Assembly: GCA_038380795.1 (NCBI GenBank)
Contig: CM076279.1
Location: 4,417,001-4,481,000, forward strand
Source: Pyrocephalus nanus
Taxonomy: Eukaryota; Chordata; Aves; Passeriformes; Tyrannidae
Direction of reading: 5' to 3'
Length of the DNA: 64,000 nt
Numbering within the stretch: position 1 is the first letter of the stretch; each line of letters opens with the position of its first letter. Position numbers and translations under genes: made by a program. Shown one piece after another: positions 40,901-53,800 of this stretch. The notes under the pieces were generated by a model that made no database searches, was not told where the DNA came from, and saw only the letters and a list, made by a program, of their open reading frames with translations.

Positions 40901-43900
40901 TGTGGCACTGCGGGGAAAAGCCAGGCATTTAACAGTTTATTTGTCATCCAGGGAAGTTTCTTGCAGAAGGAACAAAATATCCACAGAACTTTTCAAGAAG
41001 GTTTCTTGTTGTTGGGCACAACTTGTGGGAGGTCTCACAGCCGTGATTTTACAAGCAAGAAGCAAACGCTACTGCTAACTTTGGAGAAAAATGGCCCCAG
41101 CCTGCTCGGTGATGGCACAGTCCGTAATTTCCATCTTCCAGAGATGTTTTATACGATGGTCACCACTGGGTGTCACCAACCAAACCTGGGAACTCTTCAC
41201 GGGCTATTTTAAATAAGTGATGAGTGCAGCACTTCACCCTGTGTTTCCAGGTGGCAGTTGCAGACTGTAATTAATGTCTCGAGGAACAAGGTTGGCAGCT
41301 CATCATTTTGCTGAGTTTCATTATTTGGGGAAGACTTAAAACTTCCAGTTTCCAGATCTCGGGAAGTGCTTGGTTGTGAAGCAGTTTTGCAGTATTCGAG
41401 GTTAAGGAGCCAGCCAACAAACTTTCAGAGCTGCCTGTGGTCAGATGACAGGGGGACATGTTTTGTGTGTGCACGTGTGCATTTGAGTGTGGAGGGAATT
41501 ATTGCTATATTGAAGAATTGTGTTGAGGTTTCTGATTCCCTGAGACAGTGAAACTGCAGGGTAACAGAATTTGCCTCAGTGTTTCCTTCAGTAGTGGCCA
41601 CATCTGACATTTTTTCCATATACAGAAATATTAGAGATGTACTTTAGTCTCTGAAAGGCATGAATTAGCAAAATAACTATGTTTTCTTAAGCCAAGTAAT
41701 TATTTTTTTCATTTTTTTTTTCGGGTGTTTTTCCACGTTGACTTGAAACATCAGGAAAGTATCAGGAAAAAGGAAACCAAAAAGATAATGTGTCTACATT
41801 GCTCCTGTTTCCCAAATCCCTGCTGTTGTCCCTGCACAGATCACGAGCAGCGTGTGCCCGCTGGTGCCCTTGTTTATCACACGGTACCTGTGGCCCTTTC
41901 CGAAGGCTTTGATGCTCCTTCCTGGCTCTCCTGTGTTTGGGTATCCAGTTTCCTGTAGTCTTTCCTCACTCCTAAGCCCTATTTACTGCCCTTTTCCAGG
42001 TGCTGCTTTGCCCTCGGTTGCTTCCCATGTAACTGTGCCGTGCCTCTGTGTGCGTAGGTATTTGTGCTTTCCTTCCCCCCGCCACATTCCAGGCAGTGAT
42101 CCTGCTGCCAGCTGACTCACCAGGCTGGGGACACAAGGTCACACTGTAAGACAACGAGGCTGCCAATTTAGCAACATCATCCCCTGGATCAGAACACAGA
42201 GGTTTTGTTTGTCAGCATCCTCAAATTATCAGGATCTGCTGCCCTCAAGTCCATTAAGCAACGATCGCATTTCCTGTGGGTGTGTGGTTTGCTCTCGAGG
42301 TAACTCTGCTAAAGCCAGAGCTAGGATAATACTAAATATATTTATTTCTATTCTAAGATTCCCAAAATTTGGTTCCCAATTTGGTTCAGTCCAGGCATGA
42401 TCAGCAGGGCTTGGAAGAGATGAACATTTTTGCACCTGGACTGTGCTGTCCTGTGCAGCAAACCTTCAGCACAGGCAGAACCAACCCAGATCCATGAGGA
42501 AAAGAGGCAGGATTCTCCCAAAGGCTCAGCTGAGAGGGAGGTAGTGCTATGGAGCAAATTCAATGTTAAAATTCTTAAACAGTGTGGAGAGGGGATGAAT
42601 ACCAAGTGCTGCCCGTGCCACCCAGCTGTGAGAGGAGGGAGGAGTGATTTGCTTCTGCAGATTTAATGTTTTGTCTCTGTTTTGCCCCCAGTATTAATTG
42701 CTTTCCAGCAGTGGAAAATGCTGTTAGTAGTTAAAAAAAAATGTTAAATTGTTTCACAAAAGCAAAAATACCATTTTCCTTATTTTTCAATGACAGTTGG
42801 AGCACTGCTCCCATTTTCCCCCCAAACCTGAAGATTTATTTTCCTCATTGCTGTACCTTTCTTTGCATCTTTCTCTAGCCCATCCTATTTTTAATGATTA
42901 ATCACTGAAAAGTGGGTGGAAAATGAGGTGGGAAAAGCTTTATGTTTGCATTTGGGATGAATCCATTAAGTGGTTTTTAATGTATGTTTTAAAACCAAGT
43001 GAAAAATCCGAACTAATTTTGCTGCTTATTCACATACTTTACTCCGTGACATTTCACTAGTGCGTGAAAAAAAATTGTTTGAGGGACAGTGTAGGTGATA
43101 CAGAGAAAACCAAAACTTGACTCGAATAAACAGCAACTGGCAGATGAATCCAAAGTGAAAGGCTTGGTATTTGTCCTTTTAACCCACCTAAAAGCACATG
43201 ACATCAGAACAGCCTTCTACAGTATTTGCAATTTCCTCTGATATCCCCAGTGAACCAGAGGAGCTCTGTGGATGCTTCACTCCCAAAAATAGACCTCACT
43301 GGTGCTGGGCTTTCACTCATTTGATCTCTGCTGTGGAAACCACTGACGGTGTGTTACTGAAACTGCCATTCTGAGGAGGGAAAAAAAGGAATCTTCTTTG
43401 TTTTCCTCCTTGTTTGCTGCTGTAGGGCAATGAACTTACAGTCACTAACAAAGAAAACACTGCTGGAGTGGAGCCTCTGTGCAAGGCAAGGCTGGAGCAG
43501 TGCAGTTTTGGGGTGGTTTTTTTTTTACCTTTCAAAATATCAGGAGAAAACAGGAAACTTGCAAAAGTTGATGTTTTCTTATCTAGAATGCTCTAAGAGC
43601 TCGGTGTTTCCATCAGTGCAACAGGGCTAAACTAGCACAGGTTTGCAGTTCTACAGGTCAGAGACAGTCCCATTTACTGGGACTCGGTCAAACATTTTTG
43701 TCCATTGATTAGTTGGCCCAGCAAACCAAAATGTGCAATTTGCATATTTCAAAATACGTCTCTGCTTAATGAAAAAAAAAGAAAAATGCACCTGAAAAAA
43801 CTGTGCCCTGTTGTTTAAATGGAAATTTGAATACAGGTTTTATTATAAAATATAGTGAAATATTCTAATTCCCACAGAAAAACGTATCAAGAGATCCACG

Positions 43901-45094
43901 TACATATTCTGGGAACACAACCAAGAACACATTGAAGATTTTTATAACACAGTAAAAAGCAAAAGGCACAAAAAGAATAGATGGGCACAAGGAGATCCTT
44001 GAGAGAGATGTTTGTGCTTGCTCTGCAGAGCAGGAAGCATGGCCAGGTTGGTAGCTCACTGGCCTACGGTGTCAGAAGGTCAGATCACACATTAGGATTT
44101 GGGCTCATCCCAAATGTTGACACAGTATTGAAGGGGGAAGGGAAAGGGAAAGGCATGTGACAAAAAAGGACATTGTATTCAGCAGTAAATGTTGATTGGA
44201 AATATCCATCAGTGGACCTGGGAGAGGAAAGGCCACTGCAGAATCAACACAAAGATTCTTCTTCTGTTCCTAAATGTTGAATCAGGCTGGTAACAAGCAC
44301 CAGATCTGGTGAAGAAGACTCTACTTACTAACACCAAACATCCTTTAATAATAATTGAATTTTAATTAAATGTGATTGAATACATATTCCCATCTGACAA
44401 AAAGAGAATCTCACCATGCAGAAAGCTAAAATTCAGCGAGTACCCCTTGGCTCAGCATTCTGGCCTTAAAAATACTGTGCCATGGCAGTTCAGGTAAAGC
44501 CAGAGGATCATCGTGGAATGCTTAGATATCCTAAATCTGCATTTCATCTTCTCTTTTCATTACACCTCAGCCTTGCCTGGTTGACCCTTTCCCAGCTTTT
44601 AACCTTTCAGATACAATCTGCAGCTGCTGGATGCAATAGGAAATGAACAGTAACAACTGGCACCAGAAACACTTCTGTGTGTGCAGCACAGCCTCAGTTT
44701 GCCTGGTACTGCTGTCCTTTTCCAAACACACTCATCATGTTTTCAATGAATAATGCAATCATTATGATATTAACCTTCACTAGCAAAAATTCAGAAAGTT
44801 TGCTTTCATTTAATTTTAAATTTCCCAGATTTCTCACCAATTCCCTACCAATAATTTTAGTTAAAATAACAAGCTAAAGCAATACTGCAGCCTACAAGAA
44901 GCATCTTGCCAGAAATGTGTATGTACCTGTTTCTAATACAGACCTTGATTGTAGGGTTTTCATACCCTTGTGCAGTTCATTGTACCTCAGTTCAAGTCCA
45001 TCTGTTAAATAACAGCATTTGGAAAGAAAATAATGCTGCCTTCTCAGAAGGATTCACACTGTAATCTCCTGGATTTAATTATATTAAAATTCTT

Positions 45095-45330
45095 ATAATA
45101 ATTCAGCTTGGAAGGGACATATGGGATCATCTCATGATCTGGTACAACCCACAGCCCAGTGCAGCACCAAATTTGAAGTTGGCTTTAATTTCAAGGTCAG
45201 ATAAATTGCCCAGGGCCTTGTGTCCACCTCAGCTTTGAGTATCGCCAAAAATGGAGATTTCAGAGCCTCTCAAAGCAATGTGGTTCATTACTGATAATAA
45301 TCACTGTGGAAAAAACTTCCTTTTTATTGG
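45095..45330 (-). mobile_element. CR1-type LINE fragment (old)
   Basis: Read on the plus strand this is the reverse of a CR1 3' region. It has TTGGAAGGGACATATGGGAT, then a 'tacaaccca' segment, then a degraded 'ttgcccagggcc...tccacctcag' segment, ending near CTGTGGAAAAAACTTCC. These are hallmarks of the conserved CR1 3' end of birds. It is strongly diverged and 5' truncated. The boundaries are approximate. Confidence 0.7.
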
Positions 45331-47156
45331 CATAAAATATATCTACTGACTACAAAAAACAGGTGAAGAACAAAATATTAGTTCTCTACTCAGGTCATAT
45401 TTTCACAACAAACTTACTAGCAAAGATATTGAGCATAGAGAGTTACTAGTCTGAAAGAGAGGATGGGTTAAACACATAGCTGTGAAATACAGTTTATGCA
45501 AAGGAATGATTTCTATAATGTGATGCCTATAATTGCATTTGGTGATCTGGCAGAAAGGATCCTCAGATTACGTTTATTCTTAATCTCTAAGTTGTTCCAA
45601 ATGGATTTTAAAGTCATTTTTCTAAATTACTGACGTGCCTGCCTGTCACTGTAGTGAATTAATCAAGCTCATTATTCAGTGATAAAGCTCTGAATTTCAT
45701 GGTTCCTAGAACCACACCTCAAGTGTTATCAAGGGTCAGTTTATTCCCATGTTAAAAGCAAAAAAAAATGAGTGGAAGGCAATGTTCTCTTTCACATACC
45801 CACCTCACACTCTGAGCCAAAAGGCCCTTCCAGTGTCACAGTAATTTCCTGCTGGAGGAATGTTCCTACTGCTTGGTTTAATTTGAATAGTTGAACAGCA
45901 TCATGAGCCTTTCACAGGGTAAATGGCTTGGCCAGGCAATTTTGGCTTTTTGCAGGATCCACTCAAATGTACAAATCAATTATATGACTTCAATGCTGAG
46001 AAAACACATTAACTCTAAAATGCACAGCAGTAGCCTGGTCTCAATAAAAATATTTAAAACCTACTCTTAAACAATAACTCCAACTTGCAATTGAATATGA
46101 AATATCCATTTCCAGCCAATTACACCCAATTTCTATCATGATTTGGAAGATGTATATGCACTAGGAATATTAAAAGCCAAATCCCCCCAGCAGCTCAAGG
46201 TGAAACAGGGAAAGACTTCAGACCTTTCCAGACATGCTCAGGCAGAAATGCAGTGAGCCTTGTGACTTCACAGCAGGCATCTGTTCCAAGTAAGTGCAGC
46301 ACAGAAGTAACTCTTGGCCTTACATATTGCAGAACAGCAAAAACCCCAAACTTGTCATTCCAGGAACAACACAATCTATTAAAATACTAATTCTCAGGAG
46401 TTTCTTCCAGAGATTAAGAACAATAAGACGATTAAGCTTGGGGCAAAAAGTGACTCTTCCAGCATCACAAAGTCCATCAGAGAATCTCTTGTGCCTCCAG
46501 TGATGAAAGAGGCCTTAGAAAAATATAAAAATTTGCATGAAATCTAGTGAGGACAGATAAAGGCAAACTCACTTAAATATCAGTGTTACAGGTACTTGTG
46601 CTTACACTGTAGGAACAGTTTTCAGTTTAACATGTTGCACAGCAGGGAGGCAGGAAATTTTTCACAAGGCTAAAATTATTACGTATATTCAAGGCCTTTC
46701 AACATAATTGGTTATTGTGACAGATTCCACTGAAACACTCACAGGATGCAGTTCTTACTCTGGAAATGAAGGTTTCCAGTGGAGAGTTGTTCCCATGTAA
46801 AATGTTCCTGTCTCACAGCAGGATTTCAGGATACATTTATAATTCAGATTTCACGTGAGAATAATTGTTTATGGACAGGTTCTCAACATGCAGGGAATAC
46901 TGAACTACAAAGACGGATGACATTCTCTTTTCATGTGCATATATATAATCCTAATTAATATGCTCATTGGCAGGTGCAGAGAATAATTAGTAGGATGCTT
47001 AAACACCAACTTTTTTTATCTTTAGATCAGGATTCCTCCTAAGTCTGCAGTTATAAACCAGAGTGGCAGAAAAAAAAAATTAGCAAAACTAATCTTGCTA
47101 AAAAGATAGGTTTGTTTTTATTGCTTAGTTCTAATAAAACTGACTCTTTCAAAACC

Positions 47157-47160
<4 letters not shown>
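45331..47160. other. Intergenic DNA downstream of PCTP
   Basis: AT-rich DNA with no recognised gene. An AATAAA at 47,133-47,138 on the plus strand precedes the A37 tract described separately. Confidence 0.5.

Positions 47161-47197
<37 letters not shown>
47133..47197 (+). other. AATAAA plus A37: retroposon-like 3' end
   Basis: On the plus strand, AATAAA (47,133-47,138) is followed 22 nt later by 37 uninterrupted A (47,161-47,197). This is the arrangement left by reverse transcription of a polyadenylated RNA. The sequence upstream (46,900-47,130) is not one I recognise, and I found no target-site duplication. A chance A tract expanded by slippage is the main alternative. Confidence 0.35.
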
Positions 47198-47198
<1 letters not shown>

Positions 47199-47276
47199 CA
47201 GCCCATGATATCAGCCTGCCCAGCAGGGTCACTCTTAAACACAACAGATAGAATAAGAACATGAATAAAACAATGA

Positions 47277-47282
47277 TTTATT
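47277..47282 (-). terminator. PCTP: PCTP poly(A) signal AATAAA
   Basis: Canonical AATAAA on the minus strand about 505 nt past the PCTP stop codon. It is followed within about 20-40 nt by a T/G-rich stretch (TCTGTTGTGTTT), as expected for a cleavage site near 47,255. The resulting 3' UTR would be roughly 530 nt. No better signal lies nearer the stop. Confidence 0.65.
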
Positions 47283-47787
47283 GGAAGCAAATATTCACAC
47301 AAAGTGAAAACGCAATCATTTCAATCATTTGTTTTTTAACAAGACAAAGCTACCCCATTACAAGATTTACCCAGAAACAGGATTAGATTCAGGAACAATG
47401 CAGAATATTTTAAATCCCTGAGTTTGAGGTCCTCTTATCTTTTATGCACTCCCTGCCCCACCCCCCACAAAGGTGCTGGAAATTTGATTTTCTGCTCAGT
47501 TGAGCTTTTAGTGCACTACCACCCAAATTTACAGTTTCAGTCTTTAGATCAGCATGAAATTTAAAAATGCAAGCAAGCCCAAGCTGGCAGCTGATGGTGG
47601 TGTTACCTCATCAGTGCCCAGCTCCTCAGCTGGAGATGGAAAAAGAATCTAATACAGCTCAAGGCATAACCCAACTAAAATAAAATTCTTTCCAATATTA
47701 GAGGTAGATTTTATCCAGTGTAATATATACCAGCCACTCCTGTAAGTGCAGAGCTCTTGGAACTGAAGAATTAAGATCAATTTCGAG
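47283..47787 (-). other. PCTP: PCTP 3' untranslated region
   Basis: Non-coding sequence between the stop codon and the AATAAA signal, continuous with exon 6. I saw no distinctive structure. The extent is inferred from the poly(A) signal. Confidence 0.6.
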
Positions 47788-47853
47788 CTATGTTCTCTTA
47801 GAATAATTAAGGCAAGCTTTTTGTATATCCTTCAAGAAAGCAGGCACACCACT
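47788..47853 (-). CDS. PCTP: PCTP exon 6 coding part
   Basis: 66 bp after acceptor CTTTACAG|AGT, encoding SGVPAFLKDIQKACLNYSKR, then T and a TAG stop. This is the C-terminal amphipathic helix of the START domain. The mammalian counterpart has the same length to the residue. Confidence 0.95.
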   Translation of the reverse strand, partial: SGVPAFLKDIQKACLNYSKRT

Positions 47854-50800
47854 CTGTAAAGAGAAAAGTGGAAAAGTTCATTCTTACATAATGCAATAAA
47901 TAAGAACTATAAGAGAATTCCCATTATATAGACCAAGGCCTCCAAACAGATACAGTTCTAAGATAGAATTCTAAGATCTGGTAAAAAGCAGCAAACCATT
48001 CCTTTAATACTTTGGGAACAGACTGCATTATTGAAGTTTGCTTGTCTTTTGGCTATTCATGTATGCCCATGGATTTTTTCAGCTGGCTGCAGAAATTCAC
48101 CCACCTGGTTGGCTAACCAAAGGAATTTGTCAGGAATTAAGAAAAGAATAAATTAGTACTACTGTCATGAGAACAGACAATAGTGAGACTCTAAAAACAG
48201 GACTGTGCAAGAGCCAGAAAGGTGGATACATCCATTTCAGAAAAAATAACTCTACCCAGCATGCAGAAGATGGGTATGGATGCAGTGACTCCCTTGTTTG
48301 GAATGGATTAGCAAATATCACGGTGTGTTAACCTTCCCTTACCTTGGCAGCCCAGTTGACCAGCCACGATGGGATCATGCCACCAGGATTATCAAAGTAG
48401 TACATATAGACTGCAGAGGAGAGAGAAGTTACCAGAAAGTTCTCTGAGTACCAGCTCTAACACCCCACAACAGAAGCTGTCGGTGTGCAGGACTGAGGCA
48501 CCAAGTACAACAGTTCTGCTCTAAATTCTTCACAAAAAAATCAACTTGTCCTGAAGTGGAATGTGAAGTAACTGTGAAGCATTGCCAGGGAAGCTGACAG
48601 AGCCATAACATTATTGCAAAGCATTTTAGGCACCCTGTTTTATAAAATAACATCTTTAAAGGACTAATCTCAGATAGCAGAAAACCTCCAGGCAAATCCT
48701 TTCATCTCTACATCTGTCAAACATGATACTCAAATCATTGCTGAGTTAAGCAGATTGCAGCAGACTTTCCCCCACTGAACTGGCTGGCAGGAAAAGACGT
48801 GCACGCTGAGGGTGGGGTGGGATGGGGGGACAGAATAGTCAGTAAACTATTCTTAACTACCCAGCCCAACTGTTGAATAAAAGATTCTTCACAGTAGCAC
48901 ACTGCACTGGACATTCTCAAAAGCTACACTCATTTTAAAGTGTTCCCAAGGCTCAGTGCATTCACTTCATTGTAACTGTTTTCAGCTTAAAATTTCCAGT
49001 CCCCTTCTTTATGCATTTTGCTAATCCACACATTCTCTGCCTACATGACTTGTGACACATTTTCTTGGCCTCTTACCTTTAGATCCAGCCTTGCCATCAC
49101 TTTCAATTGCCATGCTTTGTTTATAGCTTTTAACTCTGATAATATCGGGCTTTTCAGGGCACTGAGGAACAGACACACTTTGAGCCAACACAACCCAGAT
49201 CTTCCTCCCATCCACATCCATCTCCCGACGTTCCCGAACGTAGACATACTGTGCTCAGAGTTGAGGAGGAACGTCAAAACACTGTCAGCTTGATGTGTGA
49301 GAAACTGACAAATGAATTCCATCACAAACAGCAGCTCCTTCGAGTTACTGCTCGTGCTTCTACAGGATTCAATCCTGCCAAGTAATAACTCAGCTATGTG
49401 AGCTCGGGTTGTGTGTGGGAAGAGGCACCCACGCTCTTCCTCACGCTGTGCATATTCATGTAACATGAGGACTGCAAGATCTCAGATCAAGTGCAGCAGA
49501 GCGGTAGAGTCAGCTCATTGTTGGGATTCCTGGATGACCAGGGAACAAAAACTGCCAGAGGAACAGAAGCTTGAAAGGATACATCTCTGTTTGACAGAGG
49601 GAAAGGGTACTTCACTTCCCAGTAGATTACTTTTTCACCATTGTATGTTTTCTCATACAGTTCTACAGTTGAAAGAGGAAGACTGTGAGATATTTTAAAT
49701 TTCTACAGTGAGATATTTTTAATTTCTACTGCAACAGGACTATAGATGACATCAAGAGATGCTCAGATTTCTGACACAAGCACATTTTACACACAACCCT
49801 GAAGTCAAAATTGATATGTATGTAAAGCTGTAGCAGTAGAAGGCATTAAAAGGTTCTGTAGCAGGGTTGTTCAGGAATCAAATACACAAAAATTGGTGGT
49901 GTGTTTTCCTATGGCTACTGGATTCCTTGGTGGCAAAAAAAACCCCAGAACAATTCTGGAGGAGGCAGAGTGAAATTCCTCTCCAGGCAGTTTGCTCATT
50001 TCAAAGCTTTTCCCTTGCACATTCTGCACAATTCGCACGTCACTATCCTTGTAAATTATTCTGAGTTAACATGGAACTAGGATGAGTGCAGCTTTCTAAC
50101 ACCTCAAGAGGTCTTACATGAGGGATTAATGAAACTTCTAAAAGCTATCAGGAATTTCACAGCAGTACAGAGAGCCAACTGAGGGGCTCTATATCCTCCA
50201 GAGCTAATGCCCACAGCCAGCCACATCCTTTCAGTGCTTTTGTAAACGAGGCCAGAACAGACTGATAGTCTCATTGCCAAGGCAAGAACAGTGCCACAGA
50301 TGGGAGATTGTTTCCCTATATAACATGTTCCAAACCAAGCTTCTGTTAGTATGCCCTGAAATCAGCTGTCACCCACAAAAACAGCTTCTCCTCTTCTCCA
50401 GGCTGGAGCTGTACTGGAAGCACCTGGTGTTGTAATAACCCACAGCATTATGCTTTCCACCAGAGGTCACTGGAGCACTGGATTATTCACTTTGCTTTCG
50501 TTTCTAACCACAGGACTTTCCTTTTTCAAAGGCATTAAGACACTGTTTTAAAGACACTGATAAACTGTTGTTACCTAACTGATCTACCTTTGTACCTTCA
50601 CAAGTACGGGAAAAGCACACGATAAGTAAGCCAAGTCCCACCTACAAGTCTGTCAGTACTAGGGGACAGCTTCTGATCAAAGCAGAATTCTGTGCATTTT
50701 AATCAATCAGATTTCATTTAGCATCACTACAGGAGATCACAAATCCATTCTATCATAGCAGGCACAGCAGCACTTGCTGCTCCAACAGCCAGTGATTACT

Positions 50801-53800
50801 GTTAAGTTATTGGGAAGTACGATCTCAATCACGACAGTGTTGCAATCAGAAGCAGCAAGTTTCAGCATTGGTCAGGCCCACCCATTTTATATCATGCCAC
50901 AGAAGCATTTGGTTCCTCAATCACTACTCTGCAGTTTAGTCACAGATTCCCTGCTGAACTGGCAGCTGCAGCACAAGCCAGACCTCAGGATGTGCACATC
51001 TTGTAGATATTCTGGACCAGGCAGGAGCAGTTGCCTTTTCAGTAAAGAGGCAGGTTTTTATTTCAATGCCAGCCAGCAGTTCAGCAGAGAGCTCTCCTTT
51101 GGATTGCCACTATTGCCCAGCTGTAAGAGCACCAAGGAATACAAACAGCAACACAAAGAGCAAGAAGGCTCTCAGTGGAAGTTTTCTGGGGTTTCTCCCT
51201 AAATATGAAAGGAGAAAAAAAAATGCTTAAATAGGCTACATTGAAAATGTTGGCTGGCACTATTTCATCATATGTACAGTTAAAGAGCTGTTGGGCTTGT
51301 GGCAATTTTGAAGCTGGATGCAAAGCTTTGTGTTATGTTTATGCCCTTCCCAGATGTTAACTCTTGAAACGCTGGACTTAAAGGCACCAGCACAAGTGTA
51401 AATTCACAAATGAACAAACCATGGTCAGCAAGGACATAAACGTCAGCTCTGCAACATTATCTAGTTTTTAGTTTAAGGGTGTAGCTTCCCCCAACAGCTT
51501 CCTTTCTTATCTCTAAGAAGTCATTGAAAAAAAAAAAAAAGTATTTGTTTAAGAAGGATTGAGTTCTCCTAAATGCACTTCAGGACTACTAAATTAACTC
51601 AACATAATATTTTACATCCAGTACGATAATGCTGAGTGCCAGTCTGGCTCTTTTTGCTTCTTTAATGACAAAGAGGCCTTTGCTACAAGAAAGCTGCTGA
51701 TGATTTTGACAAATAAGACTTACTGATGAAGACACCACACTTTAAACTTGACCAAGTACTAGCACGAGTCAAATGTGGTTCTCTGTATCAATACAGCCAC
51801 AGGCATTACCTCTAAAGGTTCACCATGGAACTGTCCTAAACCTAACAAGCAAAACATTTAACAATCCTTTGGGTTTTAGCACGTTCTGTTTTCAGCAAAA
51901 CACTTTGACCATGTTTCAGTTTTATTGGCTTGAAGTGATTCCAAGCACAGGCTTAAAAAGGAAAGGCTCCCCATCTTTAAAATAAATGGATTACTGGATG
52001 CTTGCATCAGCTGAATTCTTACCTTGTAAGTGCTGACTTAAGATGTTTTAACATCATATGGATATCCAGGTTCAATGCCCTTTTCCAAAGACAACATTAA
52101 ATAAACACAACTAAATTAGTTATTCCTTTCTCTCTAAAAGCCAAAGTCACCACCTATTCTCTCAATACACCCATTCCTGATGGTAAAAGGTGCCAAGAAC
52201 AACCACTGCTTTCAGGAAAGTCATTCCATCACACCTCAAACTGATGCAAACCAGAGGAAAATATTTCACAAAGAGAACAATCAGCCATTGAAATAATCTC
52301 GCCAGGGAAGTGGTGGATTCCCCAAAATTGATATTTTTAAGACTCAGCTGAGCAGGGTGCTGGGTCATCTTGTCTTTTGTTGAGGAAGGTTGGACCAGGT
52401 GATCCCAGAGGTCCCTTCCCCATCCCCTGGTATTCTGTGATCATTGCTCCGCTGTGATACGTGGAGATGTTCAGAAGGTACCATCTCCATTTCTCCCTGG
52501 AACAACTGCTAAAATTTAACCTAAGAATTACAACTACTAGAAGCTACAAGGTGCTCCAGCATAACCAGTGATACCAATTATATGCTTTAACCAACATGGA
52601 AAGAATTCATTCCAGAGGCAAGACATATGCTGTTGAGACATTAGCTGTTCCATATCAGTGTTTACTTGTATATTTGCAGAGGGCAACCTTATCCCAAAAA
52701 GATACTGAAGTCTGGCCCAAAGTCTTTGGATGCAGCAACTTCAAAATACCTTTGAGGAAAGCTTTAGTGGGAAGAATCCATGTGGACTAAAGCTGGCTTT
52801 TATAGTGCCTAGATGAGCTTACCTTTAACATACTGATCCCACTGTTTTCTGAAATCTAAGTCCATGTAGACATCTGCACACAGTTCTGGGGGACAGTCAG
52901 CGAGACCACCAAAGATTTTATACTCATAAAGTCCTGATTGCTGTGGAGACAGAATGGGGAGAGGAAAAGTCACACAGGAAAGGGAAGTACTCTGCATCAG
53001 GGAGAACAGCTGAAGGAAGTTAGGTGGGGCACAAACTACAAATACGCTCAAGAGCTGTGAAAGCAAATCTTCAAAAAACAATGCAAGATTCAGTCTTTAA
53101 CCTCTCGACTTTTTGATCTATACATGAAAGTTTAAACCCAGCCAGGCTGACCTGCCCTGCACAATGGCTGTTCCTTCCCTTACACTAGTACCTTTTTACT
53201 TCATCTTAACTTCCAAAGGGAGCATGTTTCTACACACACATACACACCCCTTTTCAAAAAACAAAAAAAGGAGGCAAAAAAAAAAAGAAAAAAAAAAAAA
53301 AGACAGACCTCTAAATGTCTTTTAGCTTCAGAAGCAACACTCTATCAGCATGGATAATTAATTCCATTAATTCCTGCATGGATACCTGGCAGGCACCCCA
53401 GCCTTGCCTGTGCTCTGTGCAGTCATTGATAAACTTGCCTTGCTACTGCCAGTTACCACATCCACACTGTAAACAGGGACCATTTATCACCAAAAAAATT
53501 CCAAGGTCTATGAAGTGATGTGTTTTTAAAGAGGCTTTCCCCACCCTGCTTTGCCTTTTGCACAGACCTGTATGCTTGCTGGTTTTGTTAACATGACCAT
53601 GTCTGAAATGATTTTTCAGAATACAAAGTCGCCACACAAAGAACAGCGTGAAATTCAGGTTTGGAAGGAGATGAGAGGAAACTATGATCACTGAGCTAAA
53701 GAAATAGGGTATGTATACGTGGATTTAAAAAATATAGATTATAAATATTTATTTTATATATATTGTATAAATATATTATGTATTATAAAAATACAATAAT

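Larger units (their letters stand above)
26361..45094. other. Intergenic DNA, no gene identified
   Basis: AT-rich DNA with microsatellites listed separately and no supportable gene. A GC-richer patch at 33,030-33,400 and another at 41,800-42,120 contain several short overlapping open frames in different phases but no product I recognise. A 19-A tract lies at about 38,363-38,381. Two POU octamer matches occur (ATGCAAAT at 40,696 and ATTTGCAT at 43,738), which is expected by chance in DNA of this composition. Confidence 0.55.

Noticed and set aside
41990..42060. Exon-like segment between CCTTTTCCAG and GTAG|GTATTT
   Set aside because: Acceptor and donor are only moderately good, no recognisable peptide results, and no partner exons were found.
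40696..43745. POU octamers ATGCAAAT (40,696) and ATTTGCAT (43,738) as enhancer marks
   Set aside because: Eight-base AT-rich matches are expected by chance in DNA of this length and composition, and no supporting cluster was seen.
1..47250. ANKFN1 exons expected from human gene order
   Set aside because: No peptide I could recognise on either strand. The gene is far from PCTP in human, so it may lie outside the window.
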